DNA from: Candidatus Poribacteria bacterium
GTDB lineage: Bacteria > Poribacteria > WGA-4E > WGA-3G
Reading direction: 5' to 3'
Assembly: GCA_022821065.1 (NCBI GenBank)
Contig: JAJEEK010000087.1
Coordinates: 1-64,000, forward strand
Length of the DNA: 64,000 nt
The notes under the pieces are model-generated. The model was not told where the DNA came from and did no database searches. It saw only the letters and a program-made list of their open reading frames with translations. The first letter of the stretch is position 1. Every line of letters begins with the position of its first letter. The position numbers were made by a program, and so were the translations under genes. This document shows, piece by piece, positions 7,573-15,755 of this stretch.

Positions 7573-10500
7573 CTATTTGAGAATCAGCATTTTCCGCGTT
7601 GAGGTGAACTCGCCTGCGGTGAGGGTGTAGAAATAGACACCGCTTGCGACGGGTTCGCCGATTTGGTTTCTGCCGTCCCAGTAGGCGGCACGGCTGCGGC
7701 TTTGATAGATACCGGCAGACATCAGACCTAATGCCAACGTCCGAACCTTTGTTCCATTGACAGCATAAATCGTCAAAGTAACCTCCGCTGGTTCAGAGAG
7801 TTGATACGGTATCCACGTCTCTGGATTGAAGGGGTTCGGATAGTTTGGCAGCAACGCTGTTTCTTCTGGGATCAGGGCTGCCAGAAGCCGCTCAAGGTTC
7901 GCAATACCCTGTTGAAAAGTGATCGATCCGTCGTCTTCAGCGCGGGCCTGTTCTATCCAAGCTTGGACCATCTTAGGATCCAATCCGTTTATACCATCCA
8001 TGGCAAATATTGAAGGTGAGGCTGTTGATGTTGATTCGCCGAGATGTTGTGCGACAAGGACGAGATCTAAGATGTTAACAGTCCCATCGCCGTTCACATC
8101 CGCTCGTGGACTAACAGCCGCGGATTCTCCTAAACTTTGTGCCACGAGGACGAGGTCTAAAATGTTTACGCGCCCATCTTCATTGACATCCCATGCCAAC
8201 TCGCCCTTCACCACAATACCAATTTCATGTGGTCCAGCATGGATTGTTTGACCACTGCTATTACTGAATTGGAAGTTGTTAAGTGTTAATTGTGTCTCGC
8301 CACCAGTTTTTGCTGCAAAGGTCATTGATAGCAGCAATCCTGTACCACTGACACTGTTTCCATTGAGTGCTGTTTCACTGAGACCTGTAATTTCACCAGA
8401 CTCGTTATCAATTGTCCCTTTCTGGAAAGAGCTTGCGCCACCCGTCGACTCCAGAAAATAGCCTTTGCGGACCTCAAGTGCCTCAAGGTGTGCTGGATCA
8501 AACACGATGTCAAACTGCCATGCTGCTAAATCTGCCACATTTTCTGCGTAGATATCGAGTGTAAACGTATCACCTATAGAGATCTCAACATTGGGAAGAA
8601 CATATCCGATCCCCGCAAAAGGTCGCACCGTATATTCCGCATCCGCTTGGAAACCAAAAAATCCGCTCCAACCTCCAGTACGATTTTCGACAGCGACTAA
8701 CAATGTATTTCTCCCTTGTCCCAAGGTAACAGGGAAAGATTCCTTGTAATCGGAAGCACTCCTCGCCTTGATTTTCGCGTGAACAAGTTCGCCATCGAGC
8801 CAAACTTTCACGCTGTCATCGCTGCCAACAAACATCCTTGTGTCTTGTTTTCGTGGAGAAGTTAGAGTGATAAAACCGTAAATGACCCGTTCGTTTCCGT
8901 TCCATTCGAGAGATCTCGTCATATTGGTAATGTTATTATTCCCACTGGCGGAAATTCTGAGAGAGGTCCATACGTAGTTTCCAACTGTATCGCCTGGTCG
9001 CACTCCATTAGTTGCGATCTGCTGCTCAGTAACAGCACCGCCACTTGCTCTTTCAAGCAGATCGGTAGTTTTGTCAAGGCGTTCATCCGGTACTAAAACC
9101 CATAACCAAGGTCCCTCGATTTTCGGTCCGCCCGAGCGACCATCTCCATCAGTAGGAGGTGTTTCGGCTGTCTCGGTCTTCTCTAAAGCAGGGAGCATGC
9201 GTTGAAAAAACGCCCTATACTCGTCTTTAGCAGTGTTTATCCATGCCGGGAGTGTTCCGAATCGTCGCTGTAGTTGTGCCTCATAAAGTGAATCAGGAGA
9301 GACGTGGGTGCCGAATCCTTCAACGTAGGCGTTGCGGGGGAGAGAACCGCCCCGCGTTTTGTATCCGATCAGGTTGCCTTGTGTGACCGCAAAACTGTAT
9401 CCGCCGGGTGTCCATAGGTGAAAGGTTCTACTGCTGGTAACGTTGTTATTCCAGCGTGTGTATCCATCCAGATGGTGAGGTAGGTTAAATATCGCCCCGC
9501 CGCTCGCCTGGTGATTAATGCTATCGTAATTATCGAACAGCGTATGTCGGGGCTGCGAACCGTGCGTATCAGGCCCTCTCATCTGTTTCCCGTCAATCTC
9601 CCAAACAACAGTTCCGGTTGAAGATGAAGCCACGCTGGTTCCGTGCCACATCCCTTTGTCTGTATAGTCCCTTAACAAACCGATAAAGCAGTATGTTGAG
9701 ACAGTCGCGCTTCCAGGGATGTGCCCGTATCTGCCATCAAGTGTAATTCCAAGTGCCGAGCTGCTGTAAGAAACGTGGTGCCCAAACGCGTTGATGGTGT
9801 TTGAGAATCGACAACGACGAATCCATGAATGGGCGGTATGCCATAACGTGATACCTCCGCGTCCCTCTTGAACAAGATGCTCATAAGGTTCCTGTAGGTT
9901 GCCATCTATGTGTAGGTTTTCAAAGCCAACGCCGACCGTCATATCTCGCCAGTTGACCTTGAAGTTTGGATTGAGATGGGTCAGAACCGGTGCCTTCACA
10001 TAAACCCGGTCTCCGACGATACGGTCGATTTCATGAATTTCATACACGTCGATGCCATCACGGATGTTTGTGTATGACTCCAGCATGTCCGACATCGGTC
10101 GGGAAGAATATTGATGCCAGTCGTCTCCGAGCAACCCTTCTGCTCGGATTTCGATGAATCTGCGATTTCTCAGACGACTCACATCTTCGACATCGAAATG
10201 CCGTGTGCCCTTTGGGAAAGAACCTTTGACACGGGTTGACGAACCTCGGCCGTTTGAACGCCAGCGGGTCTTAAACAATCTCAGGCCGGTTGTTAGGACG
10301 TTGTGCATCTTGATAGTGGTTCCGCCGTTGGTGGCACCTTCGGCACCGCTGCCTCGAACAATGACGTTGTCGCCTGATACGACGATCTGCTCCGCCGGTT
10401 CACTTTCAAGAAGGACATCGTATAGTCCGGGCGGAAAAAACACAATACCGCCAGTGGAAGAAGCGGCATTAATGGTGGCTTTGATTCCGTCAGTGTCCGA

Positions 10501-10794
10501 TTTGTCGTCATTCGGGACGGCTCCATAATTGGTCACATTAAAGACGGGTAGCGCAAAGGTATCGGGGATCGCTTCCTCGCCGTTTTTGTAGCCGGCGTAG
10601 GAGTAATCGATCAAATCAGGTGTTCCCACAGGGACAGGTTCGCCGATGAATTTCTTCCAGATATTCGGCGTGAGTTGCGCTGAGGCAAGCGGCATTAGGA
10701 ACAAAAATAACAGTGCAGTGACTGTTCTATTTCTTATTTTCTTCATCATAGACCGCTTGTCCGCCTTATCGTGAAACAAGTAAGGTAAAGTCAT
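7573..10794 (-). CDS. Secreted multidomain pectate-lyase-like protein with cohesin-like and dockerin modules
   Basis: In order: a signal peptide (ends ASA-Q near residue 39), a right-handed beta-helix of pectate-lyase type (about 65-540; starts 'VFNVTNYGAVPNDDKSDTDG'), a jelly-roll-like module (about 575-735; 'MFVGSDDSVKVWLDGE'), a cohesin-like beta-sandwich (about 735-865), two dockerin calcium loops (DVNEDGRVNILDL near 868, DVNGDGTVNILDL near 900), and a C-terminal FlgD-like domain with NYPNPFNPETW (about 980-1073) typical of surface-sorted proteins. It probably cleaves an acidic polysaccharide outside the cell. ATGs at residues 16 and 17 would give a tidier signal peptide than the first. 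It begins 3 bp after the nuclease-like gene. Confidence 0.85.
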   Translation of the reverse strand: MTLPYLFHDKADKRSMMKKIRNRTVTALLFLFLMPLASAQLTPNIWKKFIGEPVPVGTPDLIDYSYAGYKNGEEAIPDTFALPVFNVTNYGAVPNDDKSDTDGIKATINAASSTGGIVFFPPGLYDVLLESEPAEQIVVSGDNVIVRGSGAEGATNGGTTIKMHNVLTTGLRLFKTRWRSNGRGSSTRVKGSFPKGTRHFDVEDVSRLRNRRFIEIRAEGLLGDDWHQYSSRPMSDMLESYTNIRDGIDVYEIHEIDRIVGDRVYVKAPVLTHLNPNFKVNWRDMTVGVGFENLHIDGNLQEPYEHLVQEGRGGITLWHTAHSWIRRCRFSNTINAFGHHVSYSSSALGITLDGRYGHIPGSATVSTYCFIGLLRDYTDKGMWHGTSVASSSTGTVVWEIDGKQMRGPDTHGSQPRHTLFDNYDSINHQASGGAIFNLPHHLDGYTRWNNNVTSSRTFHLWTPGGYSFAVTQGNLIGYKTRGGSLPRNAYVEGFGTHVSPDSLYEAQLQRRFGTLPAWINTAKDEYRAFFQRMLPALEKTETAETPPTDGDGRSGGPKIEGPWLWVLVPDERLDKTTDLLERASGGAVTEQQIATNGVRPGDTVGNYVWTSLRISASGNNNITNMTRSLEWNGNERVIYGFITLTSPRKQDTRMFVGSDDSVKVWLDGELVHAKIKARSASDYKESFPVTLGQGRNTLLVAVENRTGGWSGFFGFQADAEYTVRPFAGIGYVLPNVEISIGDTFTLDIYAENVADLAAWQFDIVFDPAHLEALEVRKGYFLESTGGASSFQKGTIDNESGEITGLSETALNGNSVSGTGLLLSMTFAAKTGGETQLTLNNFQFSNSSGQTIHAGPHEIGIVVKGELAWDVNEDGRVNILDLVLVAQSLGESAAVSPRADVNGDGTVNILDLVLVAQHLGESTSTASPSIFAMDGINGLDPKMVQAWIEQARAEDDGSITFQQGIANLERLLAALIPEETALLPNYPNPFNPETWIPYQLSEPAEVTLTIYAVNGTKVRTLALGLMSAGIYQSRSRAAYWDGRNQIGEPVASGVYFYTLTAGEFTSTRKMLILK

Positions 10795-10797
10795 TTG

Positions 10798-11223
10798 TTA
10801 GATTCTATGAAGATAAGTATCATCTACAAAGATAGGTTTTATATCAATACCATGCATACGTAAAAAGTTAAGCACATCTGAAAGTGCTTTTTGGTATTCC
10901 TCTTTGGGTTGCTCTTGAACGATGAATAAGCGCAAGTGTTTAGCGTGATCTTTCAAATCAACAGTTTTTTCAAGTTTCATATACTTAACAGCATAATTTA
11001 ATATTTGCCCTACAACTTCATGAAGAGCATCACTGGGGGACTGCGTGATAGCAGATTTTACCTCAACGAGAACAGCTCTACCTTCGGGATCCGTTCCCTT
11101 CAGATCAACCTTCTGACCATGTGATTTATGAGGTTCAAGCTTAAACTCTTCTTCAAGATTAAATTCTTCACCAAATAACTTATAGCAGTTCTTCCTTACA
11201 TAAGATTGTAATTGCTTTCCCAT
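10798..11223 (-). CDS. Small PD-(D/E)XK nuclease-fold protein
   Basis: This is a cytosolic protein of 141 residues from the ATG at 11223; AGAGG stands 9 nt upstream, and an adjacent TTG is the alternative. The signature is HGQKVDL...AVLVEVKSA: D40, E54 and K56 counted from this ATG, spaced as in PD-(D/E)XK enzymes, followed by a GQILNYA helix where such folds often have a further conserved glutamine. The charged N-terminal helix is rich in Glu. It may cut or only bind DNA; the target is unknown. It lies directly upstream of the secreted lyase-like gene on the same strand, with no functional link that I can see. Confidence 0.5.
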   Translation of the reverse strand: MGKQLQSYVRKNCYKLFGEEFNLEEEFKLEPHKSHGQKVDLKGTDPEGRAVLVEVKSAITQSPSDALHEVVGQILNYAVKYMKLEKTVDLKDHAKHLRLFIVQEQPKEEYQKALSDVLNFLRMHGIDIKPIFVDDTYLHRI

Positions 11224-11396
11224 CAAAATTGACCTCTCTAAAATCTTGTAGATAGCAAGTTGGATTAACTTACCTAATTTTAATTATTGTATCTGAGTCG
11301 GAAATCAAAATTGTACCGCCTTCATTCCCATTTACAAGTGCTTTGCTATTAGGTGCAGCTAATTCGTCCTCGTTGCCTTTATTTTTTTTCGAACAA

Positions 11397-11954
11397 TCAG
11401 TCCTTACTGATTGAACGCCATTCTCCTTTATGGTTGTAAACGTTGATAAGACCATCGTTTGGGCGACCTTCAATTGCCCCGATGGATACAAGGTCTTTGC
11501 CTTTTTCGTTATAGACTTCGATAAATCCTGTGCCCTGCGGTAAGGTCATCCCAAGCGCTACAGCTGGTTTCCCATGAAAGTTAGAGACCGAAATCGTGCC
11601 TGGTCCGATATAAACAAGTTCATCACCTTGTTCTACTTCATCAGGACCATCATATCTTCCTGGGCGAGTATAGGTATTATATTTTCCCGGTCTTATTAAA
11701 GTAATTACTTCCCCATGCGCGTTATGCACTTCAATCCATCCACCAACACCAGATCCTTTTATGACAGCCATCGTTCTCCCAAAACTATTGACGACTTTTA
11801 TTTCCTTACACACGATTTCGTCTATGACCTCTTTTTCGTTTTGTTGGGCGTGAGTTGTCTGAAAGGCAATGCCACCCAGTGAGGCAAAAAAGTATCCTGC
11901 TAAAGTAAATAAACATCCTATGAGCATATAGGTTAACTTTTGTTTGAAATTCAT
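11397..11954 (-). CDS. Exported protein with short beta repeats, function unknown
   Basis: AAGGAGAT stands before the ATG at 11954. The N-terminus is one hydrophobic segment (residues 8-28) ending TTHA-QQ, either a signal peptide or an anchor. The rest is built of short beta units such as 'GGWIEVHNAHGEVITLI' and 'GFIEVYNEKGKDLVSIG', each about 25 residues, as in repetitive extracytoplasmic proteins. A second open frame covers its last 95 bases and continues to 11270, ending 'GNEGGTILISDSDTIIKIR'. That tail looks like the same kind of beta unit, so a frameshift may have shortened the protein. I do not recognise a family by name. Confidence 0.65.
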   Translation of the reverse strand: MNFKQKLTYMLIGCLFTLAGYFFASLGGIAFQTTHAQQNEKEVIDEIVCKEIKVVNSFGRTMAVIKGSGVGGWIEVHNAHGEVITLIRPGKYNTYTRPGRYDGPDEVEQGDELVYIGPGTISVSNFHGKPAVALGMTLPQGTGFIEVYNEKGKDLVSIGAIEGRPNDGLINVYNHKGEWRSISKD

Positions 11955-12007
11955 TTTATATCTCCTTTTGTGTAAAGATAGGTTATTTTCGTTGTCTCAT
12001 TTGATAA

Positions 12008-12021
12008 ACAAACATGTTTGT
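12008..12021. promoter_or_regulatory. Perfect 14-bp palindrome, possible operator
   Basis: ACAAACATGTTTGT is its own reverse complement. It lies 54 bp upstream of the exported-protein start at 11954, where an operator for that gene would be. No regulator gene is adjacent, so the assignment is tentative. Confidence 0.3.
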
Positions 12022-12218
12022 CATAAAACGGTATACATCTGATGATCTACACGAGGCAAGGTTATCGCTTGGGCCTGTTTGAGTTGCAACTTAAGATAGT
12101 GGCTTGCGGTCAGGTTGGTGCATATCAAGTCAACGTGTTGGTTGTCCATTTCTCGCATGACTTCAAGGCTGTCGCCTAATTATAACATAGTTCGCTTGTC
12201 CTTCTTAGATGGTTTTGA
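12021..12218 (-). pseudogene. Remnant of a DNA methyltransferase N-terminus
   Basis: Read on the minus strand, the frame gives KKDKRTML, a TAA stop at 12180-12182, then LGDSLEVMREM and NQHVDLICTN before drifting into unrelated sequence and a TGA at 12021. The text matches the start of N4/N6 site-specific methyltransferases (usual pattern 'LGDxLEVMREMPDNSVDLIxxDPPF'). The Tyr codon expected before LGD has become a stop, and the catalytic DPP(Y/F) is lost. It is only a scrap, with no partner restriction gene nearby. Confidence 0.45.
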
Positions 12219-12301
12219 CTGCTTCGCGTAACATTTTGTTTCATGTGGTGAAACGCTTCTAATTCGGCCCGTTTTCTATCCTTACCTTAATGCCAAACAG
12301 T

Positions 12302-12358
12302 TCGATTAGAAATTAAACATCATATTACATAATAACGCAAAATGTCTTGAAGTGCAAA
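12302..12358 (-). repeat. Decayed copy of the WD40 gene's promoter and first codons
   Basis: This stretch aligns with 5425-5482 over its whole length (about 85% identity, one small gap), including the CATCAT start codons and the upstream CTTGAAG-GCAAA motif. On the minus strand it would read MMFNF and then a stop. It is either the relic of a second WD40 gene or a repeat shared by both sites. The surrounding block 11955-12558, without an intact gene, otherwise holds the palindrome, the methyltransferase scrap and the next gene's promoter. Confidence 0.6.
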
Positions 12359-12491
12359 CTGTTTCACATTTACCAGTAGAGCATCATCGCTGACACTTCC
12401 AATGCATGTCTGCCTGACAAGGGAATTTTGCGGATTGACTGCCGAACTTAGAAACAAAAAATAAACCCCACTACTGATCTAAAAAGATTAC

Positions 12492-12520
12492 TTGATAAAA
12501 AGGGTTAGACATGGCATACT
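12492..12520 (+). promoter_or_regulatory. Promoter for the amidohydrolase/PhyH operon
   Basis: TTGATA (12492-12497), a 17-bp spacer, then CATACT (12515-12520) preceded by TGG as an extended -10. It lies 38 bp before the amidohydrolase ATG and has no competing candidate nearby. Confidence 0.45.
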
Positions 12521-12558
12521 AAAAGACATACAAAAATCAGATCCTTTCAACCAGAAAA

Positions 12559-13530
12559 ATGCGAATTGATTGCCAAAGCCACATATTTCCGAATACCTAT
12601 ATAGAAATCCTCGCACAGAATCCACATCCTCCGCAGGTTATCCGGCGTGGCAGCGAGGCTATCGTTACGTACGGCGATGTCCAAACATTTCGCCTACAAG
12701 ATGAGGCTTATGATCCGAAGCGAAAACTCAAAGACATGGACGCAGCGGGTATTGATATGGCATTGCTTAGTACCAATATCCCTCCGCCGTGTATGCTGGG
12801 ACCTGAATTGGGAAACAAGGGCGCGCAAGCGATCAACGATGCCATCGCTGAACTTGTGGACGCATATCCACAACGGTTCGCGGGATTGGCATGCCTCCCG
12901 TGGCAAAATCCAGATGAATCCCTAACAGAGATGGATCGGGTCAAGCAACTCGGATTCTGTGGGGTCATGCTCTATTCGCATATCGGTGGAAAACCGGTTG
13001 ACGCGCCGGAATTTGAACTGGTCTATACGCACGCCGAAACGTTACACTTACCGATTGTGATGCATCCCACTGTGCCAACATGGGGCGACGCAATCAAAGA
13101 CCACTGGATGATCGGTATGATGGGCTTACAGGTGGATAACAGTTTTGCCCTGTTGCGGTTAATCCTGAGCGGGATTCTTGAACGCCATCCAGACCTCCAA
13201 ATTGTGATGCCGCACGTTGGCGGTATCCTTCCGTATATGAGCGGCAGGATTGACCATCAGACTGAGGTATTGGGGAGAGCGAGAGATAACATTACACAAC
13301 CACCGAGTGCGTATTTACAACAGATTTATTTAGACACCGTGTCGCCATCGATGCAAGCATTGCAGTATGCCTACGAGTTTTCCGGTGCGGATCGTCTGCT
13401 GTTCGGGACAGACCATCCGTGGGTGGATATGCCACGGTTTGTCCGTTTGATTGAAGAGTTACCCATTCCTGAAGCAGATAAAGCACGAATTTTTGGTGAA
13501 AATGCCATAGCGTTGTTTGATTTAAATTGA
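12559..13530 (+). CDS. Amidohydrolase family 2 (ACMSD-like) metal-dependent hydrolase or decarboxylase
   Basis: The 323 residues form one TIM-barrel domain. Metal-site candidates are H8 in DCQSH, H169 in VMHP, H219 in MPHVGG and D285 in GTDHPW. The first motif is QxH where most members have HxH, so one metal ligand is Gln6; the rest of the site is intact. The family includes amino-carboxymuconate-semialdehyde decarboxylase and related enzymes acting on ring-cleavage or small carboxylated products. The true substrate cannot be read from sequence. It leads a run with two PhyH dioxygenases and a DUF420 gene (gaps 34, 25 and 33 bp), probably one operon. Confidence 0.85.
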   Translation: MRIDCQSHIFPNTYIEILAQNPHPPQVIRRGSEAIVTYGDVQTFRLQDEAYDPKRKLKDMDAAGIDMALLSTNIPPPCMLGPELGNKGAQAINDAIAELVDAYPQRFAGLACLPWQNPDESLTEMDRVKQLGFCGVMLYSHIGGKPVDAPEFELVYTHAETLHLPIVMHPTVPTWGDAIKDHWMIGMMGLQVDNSFALLRLILSGILERHPDLQIVMPHVGGILPYMSGRIDHQTEVLGRARDNITQPPSAYLQQIYLDTVSPSMQALQYAYEFSGADRLLFGTDHPWVDMPRFVRLIEELPIPEADKARIFGENAIALFDLN

Positions 13531-13564
13531 GAACCTCATCAATGCCAGAAAGAGGGTTTACGAT

Positions 13565-14368
13565 ATGCCACACGAATTGACCGATGCCGAAAAGTTTTTC
13601 TTTGAAAATAATGGCTATCTCGTCTTAGAAGATTTCCTCACACCTTCACATGTTGCGACGCTCAGGAGTGCTCTCGCTGAAGTCATTGAGATGCGCCGGG
13701 AATGTGAGGAAAAAGGGTTACCCCAAACCGGTATGACACACATTCACGGCGAGAAAAGCACCCGTATCTTCTATATCCTCGGCGACCATCCGGCGTTTTT
13801 GGAACTCTTAGATTGGCAACCAATTTTGCCGTATGTCACAGGATTGCTCAACAAGATGCCGCACCACCATGCGTCGGACGCTATCGTTGAAGACGGTTCG
13901 GAATTTACGGAACGTCCCATGGGTTGGCACATCGATGGACACGATGAAGGCTATCGCAACCTCCGTCCGATACCGTTTTTGCAACTGAAAATCGGCTATT
14001 ATCTCACAGACATGACAGAGGGCGGACAAGGAAATCTATGGCTCATCCCGGGCAGCCATACAGCGATGTATGATCCGAATCATGAAGATTTACGGTATCC
14101 TTACGAATATCCGGGTGCGCTTGAGGTCTGCGCGCCGCTGGGGAGTGCAATTCTGTTCCACAATGCGGTCTGGCATTCCGCTGGTATCTTCACGAAACCG
14201 GAGGGCAGGCGCGAAATGCTCTATTACGCTTATGAACATCCGTGGATGATCGCCTCACAGGAACATTGGGGATATCCAAGAGATTTCTATAACAAGCAAC
14301 TCTCACCCGAACAGCGGAAATTTTTCCACGGGTTCGTCTTTGATCCACCTGAACAACGATGGGGATAG
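13565..14368 (+). CDS. Phytanoyl-CoA dioxygenase (PhyH) family oxygenase
   Basis: This is a non-haem Fe(II)/2-oxoglutarate dioxygenase of 267 residues. The iron triad is H122, D124 (GWHIDG) and H204 (NAVWHSAG); R215 or R216 would bind 2-oxoglutarate. 'LWLIPGSHTAMYD' is the characteristic core turn. Substrates of the family range from phytanoyl-CoA to small amines and metabolites, so none is assigned. The paired histidines at 100-102 are unusual but outside the active site. The gene sits between the amidohydrolase and a second PhyH gene, suggesting a shared oxidative route. Confidence 0.88.
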   Translation: MPHELTDAEKFFFENNGYLVLEDFLTPSHVATLRSALAEVIEMRRECEEKGLPQTGMTHIHGEKSTRIFYILGDHPAFLELLDWQPILPYVTGLLNKMPHHHASDAIVEDGSEFTERPMGWHIDGHDEGYRNLRPIPFLQLKIGYYLTDMTEGGQGNLWLIPGSHTAMYDPNHEDLRYPYEYPGALEVCAPLGSAILFHNAVWHSAGIFTKPEGRREMLYYAYEHPWMIASQEHWGYPRDFYNKQLSPEQRKFFHGFVFDPPEQRWG

Positions 14369-14393
14369 TACGTAACGCAAGGAGGACGCAATT

Positions 14394-15272
14394 ATGCGTT
14401 TAACCGAATCTCATGTTTCGTTTTTCCAAGATAACGGGTATCTATTGCTTGAAGATGCACTTGATGAAAACGATCTGGGTCCTGTGATTGCTGAGTATGA
14501 GGGAATTATCGCAGAACGTGCTGAGGAATTGCACGCGGAAGGGAAGGTTAGCGACACATACGCCGATAAACCGTTCACCGAACGGCTGCTCCACCTCGCA
14601 AACGAGGCCCCGGAGGTAACGGCGAATCTTGATATTATGCGGGCACGCGGTGAAGCGACGTTCAACTTCCTCAAAAATCCGAAAATTCTGGACATCGCGG
14701 AGTTTTTCGTAGGTTCCGAGATTATTTGCAATCCGATCCAACATATCCGCGCCGTTTTACCAAAAGAGAAATCAAAACGCGCACCGACACCTTGGCACCA
14801 AGATGCAGGTGTTTGCTGGCCCGATACCGATCCCTATTTTATGCTGACCGTCTGGATTCCGATTGTAGATGCGACATTGGAAAATGGGTGTTTACAGGTG
14901 ATGCCGGGCAGTCATAAGATGGGGCTTTTCAGACATGACTGGAACGAGGCAGGATTGGCTGTCCTACCAGAAAATCAACCGTCTAACCTCACCCCGAAAG
15001 CGTTGCCGATCCGCGCCGGTGGCGTTATCCTGTTCCACAACTACACGCTCCATAGTGCGAAACCGAATGAGTCGGAAAGCGTCCGCTGGAGTTTCGATCT
15101 ACGGTATCACGATGTCTATCAACCGACGGGTCGTCCGTTCTATCCTGCGTTTCTGATGCGGAGTCGTCTACGTCCGGAAGCCGAGCAGACAGAATATAAG
15201 TCGTGGTGTCAACGATGGGAATTTGCTTTAGAGAATTCCAAAGGTGCTCAAGCCTATCGGTGGCCCAGATAG
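14394..15272 (+). CDS. Phytanoyl-CoA dioxygenase (PhyH) family oxygenase
   Basis: AAGGAGG stands before the ATG. The 292 residues carry the iron triad H135 and D137 (PWHQDAG) plus H220 (YTLHSAKPN), and R231 fits the 2-oxoglutarate contact. 'LQVMPGSHKMGLF' is the core turn. It diverges strongly from the preceding PhyH gene, so the two are not a recent duplication and probably act on different substrates or successive steps. Beginning 25 bp after the previous stop, it belongs to the same transcript. Confidence 0.88.
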   Translation: MRLTESHVSFFQDNGYLLLEDALDENDLGPVIAEYEGIIAERAEELHAEGKVSDTYADKPFTERLLHLANEAPEVTANLDIMRARGEATFNFLKNPKILDIAEFFVGSEIICNPIQHIRAVLPKEKSKRAPTPWHQDAGVCWPDTDPYFMLTVWIPIVDATLENGCLQVMPGSHKMGLFRHDWNEAGLAVLPENQPSNLTPKALPIRAGGVILFHNYTLHSAKPNESESVRWSFDLRYHDVYQPTGRPFYPAFLMRSRLRPEAEQTEYKSWCQRWEFALENSKGAQAYRWPR

Positions 15273-15305
15273 AGAGTCGTCAAAGCAAGGACATAGGAGG
15301 AAAAC

Positions 15306-15722
15306 GTGCTTGAGATTTCACATCTGCCAACGGTCAATGCAACGCTAAATACAATCAGTGGTATCCTACTGGTAATCGGGTACGTATTCATTCGGCAGCG
15401 GAAGATTGAGGCACATAAAAAATGTATGCTGGCAGCTTTTGGTGTGTCTGTGCTTTTTCTTATGAGTTACGTTATTTATCACTACCATGCCGGATCAAAG
15501 CCGTTCACACAGCAAGGGTGGATCCGTCCGGTCTACTTTACCATCCTGATTTCGCATATCCTACTGGCGTTCGTCATTGTACCGTTGGCGTTGCGTACCC
15601 TCTACTTAGCGTGGCGTGAACGGTTTGATGCACACCGTCGTATCGCAAAAATTACCTTTCCAATTTGGCTGTATGTCTCGGTAACAGGCGTGATTATCTA
15701 TCTGATGCTGTATCGGCTGTAG
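15306..15722 (+). CDS. DUF420 family membrane protein (CtaM-like)
   Basis: A GTG start is preceded by AGGAGG. The 138 residues contain four membrane helices with conserved histidines near their ends (HKKCM, YHYHAG, LISH, AHRRIA), the pattern of DUF420. A member of this family, CtaM, is needed for maturation of a haem-copper oxidase in Staphylococcus aureus; whether that holds here is unknown. No cytochrome oxidase gene is in the window. It is the last gene of the amidohydrolase-PhyH run and converges with the next PhyH gene. Confidence 0.75.
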   Translation: MLEISHLPTVNATLNTISGILLVIGYVFIRQRKIEAHKKCMLAAFGVSVLFLMSYVIYHYHAGSKPFTQQGWIRPVYFTILISHILLAFVIVPLALRTLYLAWRERFDAHRRIAKITFPIWLYVSVTGVIIYLMLYRL

Positions 15723-15755
15723 GGTGGTGTCTCAGCAGCCATTTTGTTTTTTGCG

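Noticed and set aside
10798..11223. Toxin-antitoxin pair with the neighbouring exported-protein gene
   Set aside because: The neighbour has a signal peptide and beta repeats, and sizes and spacing do not fit a toxin-antitoxin unit.
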